From positions 873,132 to 937,131 of the forward strand of contig NOKP01000002.1 of NCBI GenBank assembly GCA_002682825.1: DNA of 64,000 bases. Reading direction: 5' to 3'. A program made the position numbers and the translations under genes. How positions within the stretch are numbered: position 1 is the stretch's first letter; each line of letters begins with the position of its first letter. This document shows positions 11,030 to 22,344 of this stretch, in pieces. A model generated the notes under the pieces. It did not search any database, was not told the origin of the DNA, and saw only the letters and a list, made by a program, of their open reading frames with translations. The stretch is from Neonectria sp. B-13 (taxonomy: Eukaryota; Ascomycota; Sordariomycetes; Hypocreales; Nectriaceae).

Positions 11030-11747
11030 TCACTGGTTTGGATGGTGGTTCCGGGGAACAACAACGCTCCTTTAACCCCAAAGTTCCCTGTGACGATCAC
11101 AGTTTACGCCATTTACCAGATTGGACTCACAGCCATGACATGGCATTTCCGTGATCATTAGGACTAATGTTTAGCTGAGGGCTGGTTGGAAAACACTTTG
11201 TCTTCAGCAGTGTGGATGGGGTTGAAAACAGTTTCTTTCTGTCGGGTTGGGTTAATTATTTTATGTCACTCATTTAACTTATTCACTTTTGCTTCTTATT
11301 AAGCCACTTGACCACATTGTTTACTCCTATTGCACTGGTGCAAATTGCAATCTTACGCAGAAGATTTCTGAGGCGGAAATACTTTAAGGCTGAGCCTAGT
11401 CACTTGCTCTACTGCTCTACAATCTTCAAGGCCGTAATTGACTTGACCACCCCCTTTTCCCGCGACATAACGTACACAACAATTCATTGCAGGAGCTGCA
11501 ATCGTGGTGATCTCCACTGAAAGCAAGCCACTGCCAGGGGGTGGCAGATGTCCGGTTCTTCCACTACGTACTAGCGTTTGGTAGTCTCGCCTTCTGTGTA
11601 CGCTATCGACGAGGCTTGGCATGGGGCAAACAGCCTCAGCTGGTCTATCCAGGCCTGGAATTGGATCTGAGATGTCTTTAAGGCCTTTTGGATCGCCCAG
11701 TCCTTTGCAGTTCTTGTCATCTCTATTTCCAGACTCATTCTCTTACC
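11030..11747. other. intergenic region
   Basis: 3' flank of the 517-aa protein gene and 5' flank of the next secreted-protein gene. The frames on both strands are short and unlike any protein I know. Confidence 0.5.
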
Positions 11748-12095
11748 ATGCCTTGTCCCAAGACCATCATTATCGGTCTCGTCGTGGCTCTGGCCTCTGC
11801 GGCCAACGCCGGTCTCTGCAAGCCGTCCGACACGACATCATCCGAGGCTTCGTCTACCACTTCTCTGGCCACAGCACCGACCAGCTGCCTTACCACCGGC
11901 TGCCCTGTTGAGTTTTACTGCCCTTCAGGTCCTGATTGTGTTCCCGGATGCGAGGATGGAAGCGACTGTCATGGTTATCACATATGCTATCACCACATGT
12001 GCATAACGTGTCAGAGCGATCTCGATTGTGGAAGCAATGGGTATTGCCAGAACTCTGGAGAAGCCTCGAGCTACTGCGAAGTAGAAGGATATTAA
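11748..12095 (+). CDS. small secreted cysteine-rich protein, 115 aa
   Basis: Intronless. The ATG at 11748 follows a C/T-rich leader and opens a textbook signal peptide (MPCPKTIIIGLVVALASAANA, cleavage near residue 21). A Ser/Thr-rich linker follows, then a compact region with 13 cysteines in the mature chain, including GCPVEFYC, CVPGC and CITCQSDLDC. Size, secretion and Cys content fit the loose class of fungal effector-like small secreted proteins; no specific family is recognised. It lies about 720 nt after another Cys-rich secreted protein on the same strand, so the two may be co-expressed. An in-frame ATG 20 codons upstream would bury the signal peptide and is rejected. Confidence 0.75.
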   Translation: MPCPKTIIIGLVVALASAANAGLCKPSDTTSSEASSTTSLATAPTSCLTTGCPVEFYCPSGPDCVPGCEDGSDCHGYHICYHHMCITCQSDLDCGSNGYCQNSGEASSYCEVEGY

Positions 12096-12384
12096 AAATA
12101 TGTGTTACTACTCTGGTGGCCCTGCATAGACTACGGCGTTCTTCTCTTTGTAATTACTTTTAGAAAGATCGGAGTTGGTGGATGTTGATGTGCTGGACTA
12201 AGAAAACGAAGTGATTAGATAAAGCTGCTACAGGATCCATCAACCAACTGGCAATTTGGAGGAAAGGCACCTTTAAGTATTGACCAAAGTTGTTCAAATT
12301 TCCGTCTAGATTGCCTTGTTAATCATTCAGCACTATGTAATTCGCAACTAAATCAATTGAGGTGCTCATTGACTTGATTCACGT

Positions 12385-13493
12385 CTATGGCTCACGACCT
12401 TCAAATTCTCTTGCCATGTCCTGTTGGCCATGTAGCTGTTCAAGTGGGCTTACAGCAATATCTTGAACCTTTGATATACATCTATGAGCTTTCCATGACC
12501 TCACCTTCAGCTTTCTAAGAGACTGAATGAAGCCAATCGCTTGACTTAGCTCCCCTAGTATTTTGAGCGAGTCTGACAACTCTCCAAACTTGGGCAAGCT
12601 CTTTTGGAAAGCTGAGTTGAATACTGTGGCGTCGATAGTTTGCCAGAGCAGAGCACCAAAAAGACGGAGAAAGACGAGGAGACCGGCAGCAATTCCCACA
12701 TCATTGACGAGATCCCCGCTGCCCTGGAGCTGCAGGGTCGCGAGGAAAGCAAATCGCAAGGTGGCGCAGGCCAACGGAAGTGCTGATAAGGCTGCTTGAA
12801 GAGGTGGCTTCAGATACACTCCTTGGAAGAACAAGGGGATATAAAAGGCTAGGGAATATTTAATCACTCCATTCAAGAACTCCGATACCAGTGCTGTGCC
12901 GAATGCGATATTGACGAAGATGCGGTGTGGAATAATAGGCTCAACCGGCATCGCTTCGTAGAACGCGAAGACGACGAGGATCAATACGCCCAGAATCAAC
13001 GGAACCAACGTCTGCTAGGAGGATCAGGGGAAGAAGTAATTCTCCCAGCTGAGCGGCAATGCCGTCAAGGTGACGCCAATAGTGAAGAGTATCATACCGA
13101 CCCAATCAAGGCAGCGAAAGTTGGAACTCAAGGCGAGATTTATGGACCTCAGTTAAGGAAGAACAAGGCGAGCAGAAACCGGATAGTCATGAGAAGTAGG
13201 TTGATCCAGCTAATCCATCTTCAACTGACGTGCTCGGTGAACAGTGCCCCAGTAACAGGCCCCGTCCGCATTCCGATGGCAATGGCAAGGACCAAGGTTT
13301 TGGCCACGGCGAAGATGATGCAGCCTAGTGCGAAGAGGACTGTGGCAGCCAGTAACGAAAACTGCCGTCCTAGCACATTGGACACGCTCGAATAGATGGT
13401 CTGGGTCACGACGACGCCAAGCATGAAGGCGATACTGGCCCAAAATGACTGTAAAGTGGATTCTTGCACCTGTTTGGCCCAATGGTAGCTGGA
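12385..13493 (-). pseudogene. MFS transporter pseudogene (DHA2/14-TM type)
   Basis: Reading 13493 to 12385, most of a 14-TM fungal drug or siderophore transporter can be followed. One piece covers TM3-4, a central piece contains TLVPLILGVLILVVFAFYE, and a C-terminal piece contains GLLVFLRLFGALL. TM1-2, the loop after TM4 and one or two helices before the C-terminal part are missing. Stops fall where relatives have tryptophan: TGA at 13223-13221 in an HVSWRWI-type motif, and TGA at 13026-13024 with TAG at 13017-13015 in a PWSSWQT-type motif. There is also a frameshift near 13130. The gene cannot make a working transporter. The Trp-to-stop pattern suggests RIP-like mutation. Confidence 0.85.
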
Positions 13494-13769
13494 ACACTTT
13501 ACTACGAGAGATGCAGTGTGCTGTTCGCTGAATATACGTATGTGGCTAGGAAGCTAGTATTAAGTGAAGTTAAGTGTTGCATGGAATTGAGCTTATTTGA
13601 AATGCCTACGTTGTGTAAAAGGTTGTTCCGCACTGTGAACAGGCCTCTTGGAGAGAAACTAGACAACAACAAAATTCAGGACGTTGTTCAACTCATAGCT
13701 TCAATTCACAGCATGGTGGTGGACCATTCTTCTATAGTAACAAGGGTTAAACTGAAATAGCAGTTTGAC

Positions 13770-15644
13770 TTAAATTTCCGTTGCGCTCTCGGTTGAATCC
13801 GCAGTAGGTGGCCCGGCATAATTGTTGTAGCCCCAGCACCAGTACCAGAAAGCGGAAAGCAGAGCCGCAGCAACAAATACCACAGGCCCATAATTGACGG
13901 TAGTGGGTGTAACTGGTATATAAGAGGGCATGCAAAATAGGGGAAGGGCTAGAAGTGACCAAGCTAACAATTAAGAGGTAAGCGACACATTTGCGAGCAA
14001 GTTCAAGAGCAGGAAGCACATACCAATAGCCACAATGTTGCAAAAGGCGCCAAGAGAACCGAAATAGAATCGCCCCCTTTTGACATCCTTGCGCCCTCTC
14101 ATCAGACTGATGGTGATAGGAGTGGCATATGAGGCCGTGAGACATATGACGCCAACTCCAGAAAATGCATTGAAAGCGGCCGTGGAACCAAAGTAAACCA
14201 GACCAAGCAAAATCTGGATAGTCATGCTGAGTAGCATAGCGTTGAGTGGGAGATGCAAGCTCGGGCTAATTCTGGTCCAGTATTTGGCACCCGGAACTGC
14301 ACCGTCCCGAGCAAATGCCCAGATACACCGCGACGCAACGGTGGAACATCCGGTACCGCAAAGGATAGCCAGAACGAGCAGGGGGACGAGAAGCGCAAAA
14401 GAGCCTCCAGCAGACCCAGTGGCAGTCTTGAAAATGTAAGGTAGCGGTTGTCCCCAGGGCAGAACGATCAAGTCTTCGATATTAGGAAGCACGAAGCAAA
14501 CAGGGACGAGGATGAGGAGACCGGCTAGCATGTTAAGGAAAACAGTAGCTAGCATCGCCCTCGGGACCTCGACTTCCGGATTCTTTACCTCTTCACACAT
14601 GCTGAAAGATGTTAACACGTGTAGGCCATCCAGTCCTGATCCATGACTTGAACTAACCTGGTGATCATCCCAGTCGCGCTGGTGGTATAAGCTGCGTGCA
14701 GTAGACCTACACAAAAGGACCAGCCATCTGGCCAGCCGGATGACGCTTCAAAATGGGTAAAGACCCATTTGGCGTCTCTTCTGCCATTTTTTGCAAGCAC
14801 CAAGATGGTGACCAGAATAGCGATAACACCAGCGAATGTCCAATAGATTGCTATGGTCTGTTGTTTACGTGAGTAAAGAGATGGGTGTCAGGTGACCGGG
14901 GTTTGCTCACATCAAGGATAGGAAGCCAACGATTTCCAAAGGTGGAGATGGAGGTGCATATCAACGTAACAGCCAGATAAATGAGAAAGACCTGATATGC
15001 GTCACCAGAAATCAAGGGATTGTCATCATCGCCAAATATGTTGATGCAAGAGATGAAGAAGGTGGTTGTCGCGAAATTGACGGCGATGATAATTGTGACA
15101 TTTCCAACAAGGTAAAACCAACCACATATCCAGCTAGCGATTCGCCGCCATTTAGGAGGTGCTAACATGAAGGATTGGTAGTAGACGCCTAGAAGACACG
15201 ATTAAGTCAGTCGCTGTTGGGAAGGATGGGCACGTTGGCTTGCTCAGGGGGAATACCTCCGGCGGTAGGATAAACGCTCGTGATTTCGCCAAGTGAGAGC
15301 GCAACGCAGGCGATGATGAATGAGACACCGACCCAACCCCATATGATATTGACGGGTCCACCACCAATCAGAGGATAGTATATGGTGGTCGCCATGCCGT
15401 AGGGGATGGATGCGAGCACAAAGGCCATAAAGGCGACTTGAAGAGTTGATCTGTTACGAGAAAACTCGGGCGTGTATCCCAAGTTTTCAAGTAGATGATC
15501 TGCTGTCGAGACACCTCCAATAGCAAAGTCATCGATGGCGGGAGACGGAGCATTTTTGCTGGTGGTGCTGAGTCGCGATTTCGTGTTCGGAAGCGGCGCC
15601 ATGGCCGTGGAGACGTGGGCAGTGGAGGATAGTTCGGTCTTCAT
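13770..15644 (-). CDS. choline/GABA-family amino acid permease, five exons, 545 aa
   Basis: Exons (minus) are 15644-15257, 15188-14911, 14857-14658, 14601-14024 and 13963-13770; frame closes exactly. The protein has a hydrophilic N-terminus, about twelve membrane segments and the fungal ACT-family hallmarks of the APC superfamily: LLENLGYTPEF before TM1, GGGPVNIIWGWV in TM1-2, SLGEITSVYPTAGG, and TTSATGM followed by SMCEEVKNPEVEVPRAM. Relatives carry GABA, choline or other amines across the plasma membrane (Uga4- and Hnm1-like proteins). The gene is divergent from the aldehyde dehydrogenase gene 568 nt away. With the choline-oxidase-like gene further on, choline or a related betaine is the most attractive substrate, but that is inference from context. 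Confidence 0.9.
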
Positions 15645-16212
15645 GTTGACTGAATGGCGATGAGCGATGAAGAGCGATAGAAAGATGGGGGAAAGGCCGG
15701 GAGGATGAGAAAAAGAAAAGAGAAGAGCGATCTAGGCGTAGTGATGGTAAAGAAGCAACCTAGCCCGATCTGTACAAGGATCCCAGCTATCTTGACCCCC
15801 TAGCTAGAATACACTCCCTCTCAGGGGGGCTCGGCGCAGCAGCCCATCTAGTCAACCGAGTCTTTCTTGTTTTGATACCTTGTGCGCACCAACGGCCTTG
15901 AAAGCTTGCTTTCCGTCCACAGGAGTCGAGCCGAGCGCCCGTTGAGCGGATACGTCAACCTAAACGAGTGCTGTCTCGCGGATGGCGCCCTGTCCGCTTC
16001 ATCGGCCGAGGCCAGCGTCCCACACCATCATTGCCATGGGCCGAGTTGGCTGGTTCACAAGTGATTTATTCCATCGACGACAGTGGGCTTGATTACGTCA
16101 CCGGGACCAAAAATACTTCGTCTTCAGGTTATTTAACTGGCGGGGCCAAGTCTCGGGAAACTTCGTCTTGGGCACTGTTCTAGCCGTCGCTTACGCTCAC
16201 CAACACGCAACA
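15645..16212. promoter_or_regulatory. divergent promoter, permease / aldehyde dehydrogenase
   Basis: These 568 nt separate two divergent start codons, so regulation may be shared. The ALDH side has a TTATTTAA stretch near 16130. The middle holds a CGG...CCG pair 12 nt apart (15980-15997) and a CGGCCG at about 16001. Such CGG/CCG pairs are typical Zn2Cys6 target shapes, and a Zn2Cys6 regulator sits at the end of this gene block. No binding is shown. Confidence 0.4.
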
Positions 16213-17828
16213 ATGGTACCACTGTTCGCCGACCTGGAGGCTCCCAACGGTGTCAAGTACAGGCAGCCGACCGGGCTGTTTATCAACAACGAGTTCGTCG
16301 AATCTTCCAGCAATCAGACCATCGTCTCGCTGGATCCCGCGTGAGTAACACTGTCACTCGCCCACCCATGTTTGTTCCACTGCTCACAGTTTCTAAACAG
16401 AACTGAGCAAGTCATCACGACCGTACAGGCCGCCGGCCCCGACGATGTTGATAAGGCAGTGAACGCGGCCCGCGCTGCCCTTCACGATTCGTCTTGGAAG
16501 CAGATGTCCGCTTCAAAGCGGGGTCGACTCCTTTGCCGGCTCGCCGACCTCGTCGAAGAGAACAAAGAGCTTTTTGCTACCATTGAGGCCTGGGATAATG
16601 GTAAGTGGCGTAGGCCTCAGCGTGGAGGTTCCAGTGTCTAACCACGGTTCCAGGCAAGACGTATTGCGAAGCACTCGAAAGCGACCTCGTCGACGCCATC
16701 GATGTTCTCCGCTACTACTCAGGATGGGCCGACAAGATTTCTGGTCAAACCATCACATCGAATCCCCAGAAGCTAGCCTATACCCTTCGCCAACCGATCG
16801 GAGTAGTAGCTCAGATCATTCCATGGAATTACCCTCTTTCCATGGCTACCTGGAAGCTTGGGCCGGCCCTAGCCTGTGGCAATACAATAGTTCTCAAGCC
16901 GGCAGAACAAACCCCTCTCAGCATCCTCGTCCTCGCTGATCTCATCAAGACCGCGGGCTTCCCTAGAGGAGTGGTCAACATCATTAACGGCTATGGACGA
17001 GAGGCAGGAACTGCATTGGTGGAGCATCCCCTTGTGGATAAAATTGCGTTCACGGGCTCTACAGCAACTGCAGTTGGTATCATGAGAGCAGCTGCTAAGA
17101 CTCTCAAGAACATTACGCTCGAAACAGGTGGAAAATCTCCGCTACTTGTTTTTGAAGACGCAGACTTGGGCCAAGCAGTCAAGTGGTCCCACATGGGGAT
17201 TATGTCAAATCAGGGCCAAATCTGCACAGCAACGTCGCGCATCTTGGTTCAAGATACCGTGTATGATAGCTTCCTCGAGCAGTTCCTACACAGAGTTCAA
17301 GCTGTCAGTAAAGTAGGAAACCAGTGGGAGAAGGACACCTATCAGGGACCACAGGTCTCCAAGGCTCAGTACGACCAAATACTTGGACTTATTCAGGTTG
17401 GAGAACAAGAGGGCGCTGTTCTCGCCGCAGGTGGCCGACCCGTCCATGTCGGCGGCAAAGGGTTTTTCATCGCCCCAGCTGTGTTTACTGATGTCACGCC
17501 ATCAATGAGGATCTTCAAGGAAGAAATATTTGGCCCAGTCGTCATCATCATGCGATTCACTACGGAAGAGGAGGCCATCGCAATCGCTAATGATTCAATC
17601 TATGGTCTAGGCGCCGCCGTTTTTACAACCAATTTGGAACGAGCCCATCGGACCGCGGAACAGATAGAGGCAGGGATGGTCTGGATAAATAGTAGCCAGG
17701 ATTCAGACGTTCGGATTCCGTTTGGAGGTGTAAAGCAGAGCGGCATCGGCAGGGAGTTGGGAGAGGCCGCCTTGGATGCCTATACCCAGATCAAGGCGGT
17801 ACATGTCAATCTGGGCAGCAAGCTCTAG
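16213..17828 (+). CDS. aldehyde dehydrogenase, betaine-aldehyde type, 500 aa
   Basis: Exons 16213-16340, 16401-16600 and 16654-17828 join in frame to 500 residues, the normal family length. Key motifs are PWNYPLSM (cofactor fold), FTGSTATG-like at about 241-247 with Ala for the last Gly, the general base Glu266 in LETGGKSP, the nucleophile Cys300 in GQICTA, and EIFGPV. The enzyme oxidises an aldehyde to an acid with NAD(P). It belongs to the broad ALDH set that includes betaine-aldehyde and trimethylaminobutyraldehyde dehydrogenases. No clear targeting peptide is seen, so it is probably cytosolic. The choline-oxidase-like gene follows 940 nt downstream on the same strand, and betaine aldehyde would be the natural substrate; this is inferred. 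Confidence 0.9.
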
Positions 17829-18768
17829 AGGCATCGTGGAGTTGGGTGTAATCTACTTGTCATGCATTCATCGTTCACTCTCGCCCATGAATGCTAAAGA
17901 ATTTGAAGCCGTGAGCATGGTACCGATGAGCGACTGTGACATCAGCTCCGTAATTTCACCAAAGAGCCTGTGGATTCATCTTCTGAACCTGATAAAAAGC
18001 CGATTGGGGCTCACGCGAAGTCGAATCTACCGCAGCTTTTGGGGTCCACGCGTTTGCAAGAGCACATCGAACGCAGTGCATTTTACGCAAGCTTCGCGAA
18101 TTATTGCCTGCTTCTGTGGGACAGGTGGCAAGAACTAACGCCTGGTTGGCGGATGAAGGACATGGCGTTCGCGAGCGTGGGGACGCTCTGCAATCTCGTC
18201 GAATGGTCTGGAGCCCGCCAAGGCTATACGAAGCACTAACGTGCCAGAATCCATTCCGCGGGACACTCTGCAACCGCCACGATAAATACTCGGCCTCAGT
18301 ACATTCATTGTTACCCCAAGGAGTTAGACATTGCCGCTCGCGTCGTCACAGTGGGAGCGGGTCGATCCAGTGTGGCTAGCACGAGCCCATCCATTCTCTC
18401 GAAAGTCCATACGTGTAGGTGGCTCTCCCGTATTGCATTTCCTCTTTGAAGAGCGCCCGGTTGTCTTTGCTGCGGCCCTCTTAATGGTCTCATTTACTTG
18501 ATATGGACATGGTTACCGGCTACTCTGATCCCTGCTGGCGACGTACCCTGATGACAGCCCAATAACCGGGGTCCAAGTTCTGTCTTGTTGTCCTAGCCTC
18601 CATCAGGCCGGTTTCACAAGTCTCTTTTCCATACCAAGCTATTTATCTTTGACCTCTTTTCCCGTAGGGATCACTGTCCATTCATTGTGACAAACGGCCG
18701 TACTGCATCTCTCCAGGCTCGCACCAACTCGACTGTTTGAAACGATTAGCAGCCCCAGTACCGTCACC
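17829..18768. other. intergenic region, ALDH to choline oxidase
   Basis: I see no supported gene. Frames of 80-120 codons on both strands lack motifs. The right-hand half is the promoter of the GMC gene and contains an ACGGCCGT palindrome near 18695, about 75 nt upstream of the ATG. Confidence 0.45.
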
Positions 18769-20403
18769 ATGACCACTTTCACTCTTCCACCTGGCTCCGA
18801 CAGGGCCTACGACTACGTCATCGTCGGCGGAGGCACTGCTGGCTGTGTCCTAGGTGCTCGGCTCGCTCAGTATCTCCCAGAGCGCCGGGTACTAGTCATC
18901 GAGGCCGGTCCGAGCGACTTCAACATCCCCAGCGTCCAGAACCTCAAGGAGTGGCTGAGCGTCCTCGGCGGTGATCTCGATTACGATTACGGTACAACAG
19001 AACAACCAAATGGAAATAGCCATATCCGCCACTCACGAGCGAAAGTCTTGGGAGGTTGCTCGTCCCATAACACCATGATCTCATTCCGCCCGTTCCGATA
19101 CGATATGGAACGCTGGGTTGCCAAGGGGTGTCATGGGTGGGATTGGGAGACCATGATGCGTCACGTAGATCAGCTACGCAACCAAGTCCAGCCCGTACAC
19201 AACCGCCACCGCAATCAGCTCACCAGGGATTGGATCCAGGCTTGTTCTACAGCAATGAGTATTCCCATTATTCAAGACTTCAATACCGAGATCCTCGACA
19301 AAGGCCAACTAAACCAAGGCGCCGGCTTCTTCAACATCTCATACAACCCAGACACCCACCAACGAAGCAGTGCCTCTGTTGCCTATATTCATCCGATTAT
19401 CCGCGGCGAGGAACGGCGCCCTAACCTTACCATTCTTACTGAGGCTCATGTCTCTAAAATCAACATTGAGAAGGATACGGCGACCAGTCTCAATGTTTCT
19501 CTCAAGTCGGGCAAGCAATGCACGATCGTCCCTCGGAAGGAAATCATTCTATCCGCCGGTGCTATCGATACGCCGCGTCTGATGCTCTTATCTGGCCTCG
19601 GCCCAAAGAGTCAGCTTGAGGGCCTGGGAATCAAGGTCATGAAGCACATTCCTGGCATCGGCGAGAACCTTCAGGATCACCCGGAGAGCATTATCATGTG
19701 GGAGCTGAATCGGCCAGTCCCAGAAAACAAAACCACCATGAACTCTGATGCCGGGCTCTTTCTGCGGCGAGAGCCAGCCGATGCAGCTGGCAATGATGGC
19801 GACGCGGCGGACTTGATGATGCATTGCTACCAGGCTCCTTACTCGCATCACACCGAACGAGCAGGATTTGAGGTGATTCCCGACCCCTACGTCTTCTGCA
19901 TGACTCCGAATATTCCACGACCTCGCTCGCGTGGCCGGGTCTATCTCACGTCGGCCGATCCCACGATCAAGCCAGCCCTCGATTTCCAGTATTTTACCGA
20001 CCCCGACGGGTACGATGCCGCCACCATGACTTGGGGAATCAAGGCAGCACGCAAAATCGCCCAACAAAGCCCATTCAAGGATTGGTTGAAACGCGAGGTA
20101 GCACCGGGCCCGGCGCTCCAGACCGACGACGAGATCAGCGAGTATGCCCGCAGCGTGCACCATACGGTCTATCATCCATGTGGAACTACCAAGATGGGCG
20201 ATATTACTCAGGATGAAATGGCTGTGGTAGATCCGCAGCTGAGGGTCCGAGGTTTGAGAGGACTGCGCATCGCTGATGCTGGTGTCTTTCCTGATATTCC
20301 CACAATCAACCCCATGCTTACGGTGTTGGCGGTGGGCGAGCGGGCTGCGGAATTGATTGCTGCCGAAGACGGATGGCGACCTGGAATGTATGCGAACCTG
20401 TAG
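18769..20403 (+). CDS. choline-oxidase-like GMC flavoenzyme, 544 aa
   Basis: Intronless, with the ATG at 18769 in good context. It is the size of bacterial choline oxidase (about 546 aa), and the active-site residues of that enzyme can be placed. The dinucleotide fold is VIVGGGTAGC at residues 18-27. His100 in GGCSSHN is the position that covalently holds FAD in choline oxidase. Glu306 in LQDHPES corresponds to the residue that binds the trimethylammonium group. His352 (DLMMH), His469 (TVYHPCGT) and Asn514 (INPM) complete the site. The enzyme would oxidise choline to betaine aldehyde, possibly on to betaine, and reduce O2 to H2O2. No signal peptide and no peroxisomal tripeptide are visible. 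Neighbouring ALDH and amine permease genes support choline or another quaternary amino alcohol as substrate. Simple choline dehydrogenase-like activity remains possible. Confidence 0.9.
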   Translation: MTTFTLPPGSDRAYDYVIVGGGTAGCVLGARLAQYLPERRVLVIEAGPSDFNIPSVQNLKEWLSVLGGDLDYDYGTTEQPNGNSHIRHSRAKVLGGCSSHNTMISFRPFRYDMERWVAKGCHGWDWETMMRHVDQLRNQVQPVHNRHRNQLTRDWIQACSTAMSIPIIQDFNTEILDKGQLNQGAGFFNISYNPDTHQRSSASVAYIHPIIRGEERRPNLTILTEAHVSKINIEKDTATSLNVSLKSGKQCTIVPRKEIILSAGAIDTPRLMLLSGLGPKSQLEGLGIKVMKHIPGIGENLQDHPESIIMWELNRPVPENKTTMNSDAGLFLRREPADAAGNDGDAADLMMHCYQAPYSHHTERAGFEVIPDPYVFCMTPNIPRPRSRGRVYLTSADPTIKPALDFQYFTDPDGYDAATMTWGIKAARKIAQQSPFKDWLKREVAPGPALQTDDEISEYARSVHHTVYHPCGTTKMGDITQDEMAVVDPQLRVRGLRGLRIADAGVFPDIPTINPMLTVLAVGERAAELIAAEDGWRPGMYANL

Positions 20404-21087
20404 ACTAGTCTAATCAGTTCATTCTTCACATAGTAACTTGAACTGGCACGTTGTCGACTCTTCCGGGCTCCGTGGGAAGATTCAAAGGATGCCAGACAGC
20501 GATCCCTGGCACAACTCTGGCCAATTGGCGCTCGGTATGTTGAATGTAGTCAAAGCTTGTTTGAATGACGGTTGGAGGGAACGTAATTTTTCACCTAGCT
20601 GGGACTAGTGGACTGGTGTAGCGAATGCGCCTACTGTAAATAATTACTACATTGGGTATGGATAGTGCCTTGGCAAAACGTGGATGACGAGAGACTATGC
20701 TATATGTAGCACAGTCCCGCATAAACCTGGGGTTCGTGCACCCTCCCAAGGTTCTACCCATCCCCAATATGTTGAGTTATTACGGGAGTGAGGACTACCC
20801 ATTAAAATGAGCTGACATTTTACGGTAGCGAGATGTGTTGGTGAGATAGCTAAAGGCACGGCCGCCGTAAGAGCGGAAGGCGACTGGTCAGGCACGCAAC
20901 ACTCAGGGCTCAAGCCAGATCTCTGTCGGAGACAACGTTCACCATCCAACTCGACTCTGCACTCGAGGCGGTGAGAATCCTCATCAAGTTATTAGACAGA
21001 CCTTAAGACAAGCAGGCCTTCTTCAGTTTATGTGAAGATTACGAGCACGGTTTAAAGTACACCTTCTAGTTGAACCAACACAAACTC
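20404..21087. other. convergent intergenic region
   Basis: Tail-to-tail gap between the GMC gene and the histidine-phosphatase gene. It contains only short frames and should hold the two 3' UTRs. No element is recognised. Confidence 0.5.
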
Positions 21088-21899
21088 TCATGATTTCACT
21101 TTCAGAAATGGAATCATCTGCTTCTGAACCTCGGCACGACTTGCTTCCTGTGACCGTTTAGAAGTATCTCGCACAGTTCCTCGGCGGCATCGGCTCTCAT
21201 AAGTCTCCTCCAAGGTGGCATTGTCGTCTTTCCCCGTTCGATCGATGAATTGATAGGAGCGATATTCACAGTTAGCCCATCCAGTGGCTGACGGAAAGGA
21301 CTCTGGTCAGTGGTCATCGGGATTCGCCATGAATAATGGGGTATCTTACAAAATACTCCTGGAACCAGGGCCACTCCCTGCCAGTCATCTGTGAGAAAGT
21401 GCAGAAATCCACCGTGAGAGACCACAACAAGATGTGAGTCGCTATCTAACCCACTGGCAAGATCTCGCAGCGCAATTCTCGCTTCTTTACCCCTAGCGAC
21501 CAGCTTATCGATCGTAGGTTCGTGCGGACTGCTGTTCCCCTTCTTCGTCCAGTCTTCACGCACCATCTTGACATCCACTTTCGCCCCGAACTCGCTGACG
21601 ATCGTTTCACTCTCACTGCCTACATCACAGGCTGCATCAGACACCTCTTGGAGCAAATCCAACGCAATGATCGGATATAGCTTCTCACGCCCAAAAGCAT
21701 GAATGCAAGTCTGTAGAGTGCGGCGCATGGGTGAAGCCACAAGGCGATTCACGTTTTTGTGAAATTGGAAAGCTTCATGCAGTTCGGCGCATTGAATCAT
21801 GCCCAAGGGGGTAAGTTCCGGGTCGTGAATCGATTCGTTCTCAATGGAGAGATTATGGATGCCTTGTGCATGGCGGACGAAATGGATTGTTGGTGTCAT
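21088..21899 (-). CDS. histidine phosphatase (phosphoglycerate mutase-like), 249 aa
   Basis: The start is the ATG at 21899. Exon 1 is 21899-21350 and exon 2 is 21287-21088, separated by a 62-nt intron. Splicing restores the conserved TGWANCEYRSY segment of fungal family members, which is why I prefer it to the unspliced frame ending at 21114. The phosphohistidine loop is FVRHAQGIHN at 7-16. A second loop is SPMRRTLQT, and the second catalytic His lies in VVSHGGFLHFL. These are the marks of branch-1 histidine phosphatases. The fungal subgroup acts on small phosphorylated metabolites that are mostly unknown. It is part of the amine-metabolism block, in tandem with the class II aldolase gene 445 nt upstream, but a role there is only suggested. 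Confidence 0.85.
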
Positions 21900-22027
21900 C
21901 GAAAAAGTTGTCTTAGATGATGCCGGGTGTAGTCGAGGTTTGTCTTACTAGCTACACATGCCGCCACTCCTGAGAGAAATAAATAGTGAGTCTGTAGAAG
22001 AGATTTTCAATTCCCAGAGATAACTGG

Positions 22028-22040
22028 CCCTAACCCTAAC
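22028..22040. repeat. two telomere-like units (CCCTAA)2
   Basis: CCCTAACCCTAAC lies about 130 nt upstream of the histidine-phosphatase start. It is too short for a former chromosome end; it may be a telobox-like promoter motif or chance. Confidence 0.35.
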
Positions 22041-22344
22041 ATCCATTAGTCCCATTCGATTGACGGCAGTGATGTACGAATAAGACCGAAATTCCATCAC
22101 GATTCTTTGGATAAGTAGCGCCAACTGAACTCAAATATGGCTATCCTTGCAACTACACTGCGACCCGTATCGCCCTGGCAGAGGTTTTGTTTTAATAAAG
22201 ACGAGTTGAGAATTTACTATCCCATCATCTCAAACCCCTTTTCCGTTCTCTGCCAAAGTACGTGATATTGCTACATCTTCAATGACAATTGGCGGTGAAT
22301 GAACAATGATATTAAAGATATAATCCCGATCATGCCCACGTAAA

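Noticed and set aside
9762..11075. 437-codon + strand frame overlapping the Cys-rich gene
   Set aside because: Out-of-frame shadow made of Thr/Arg/Ala repeats; it exists only because the 96-bp units have no stop in that frame.
22028..22040. Former chromosome end
   Set aside because: Only two telomere-like units and no subtelomeric helicase or repeat array nearby.
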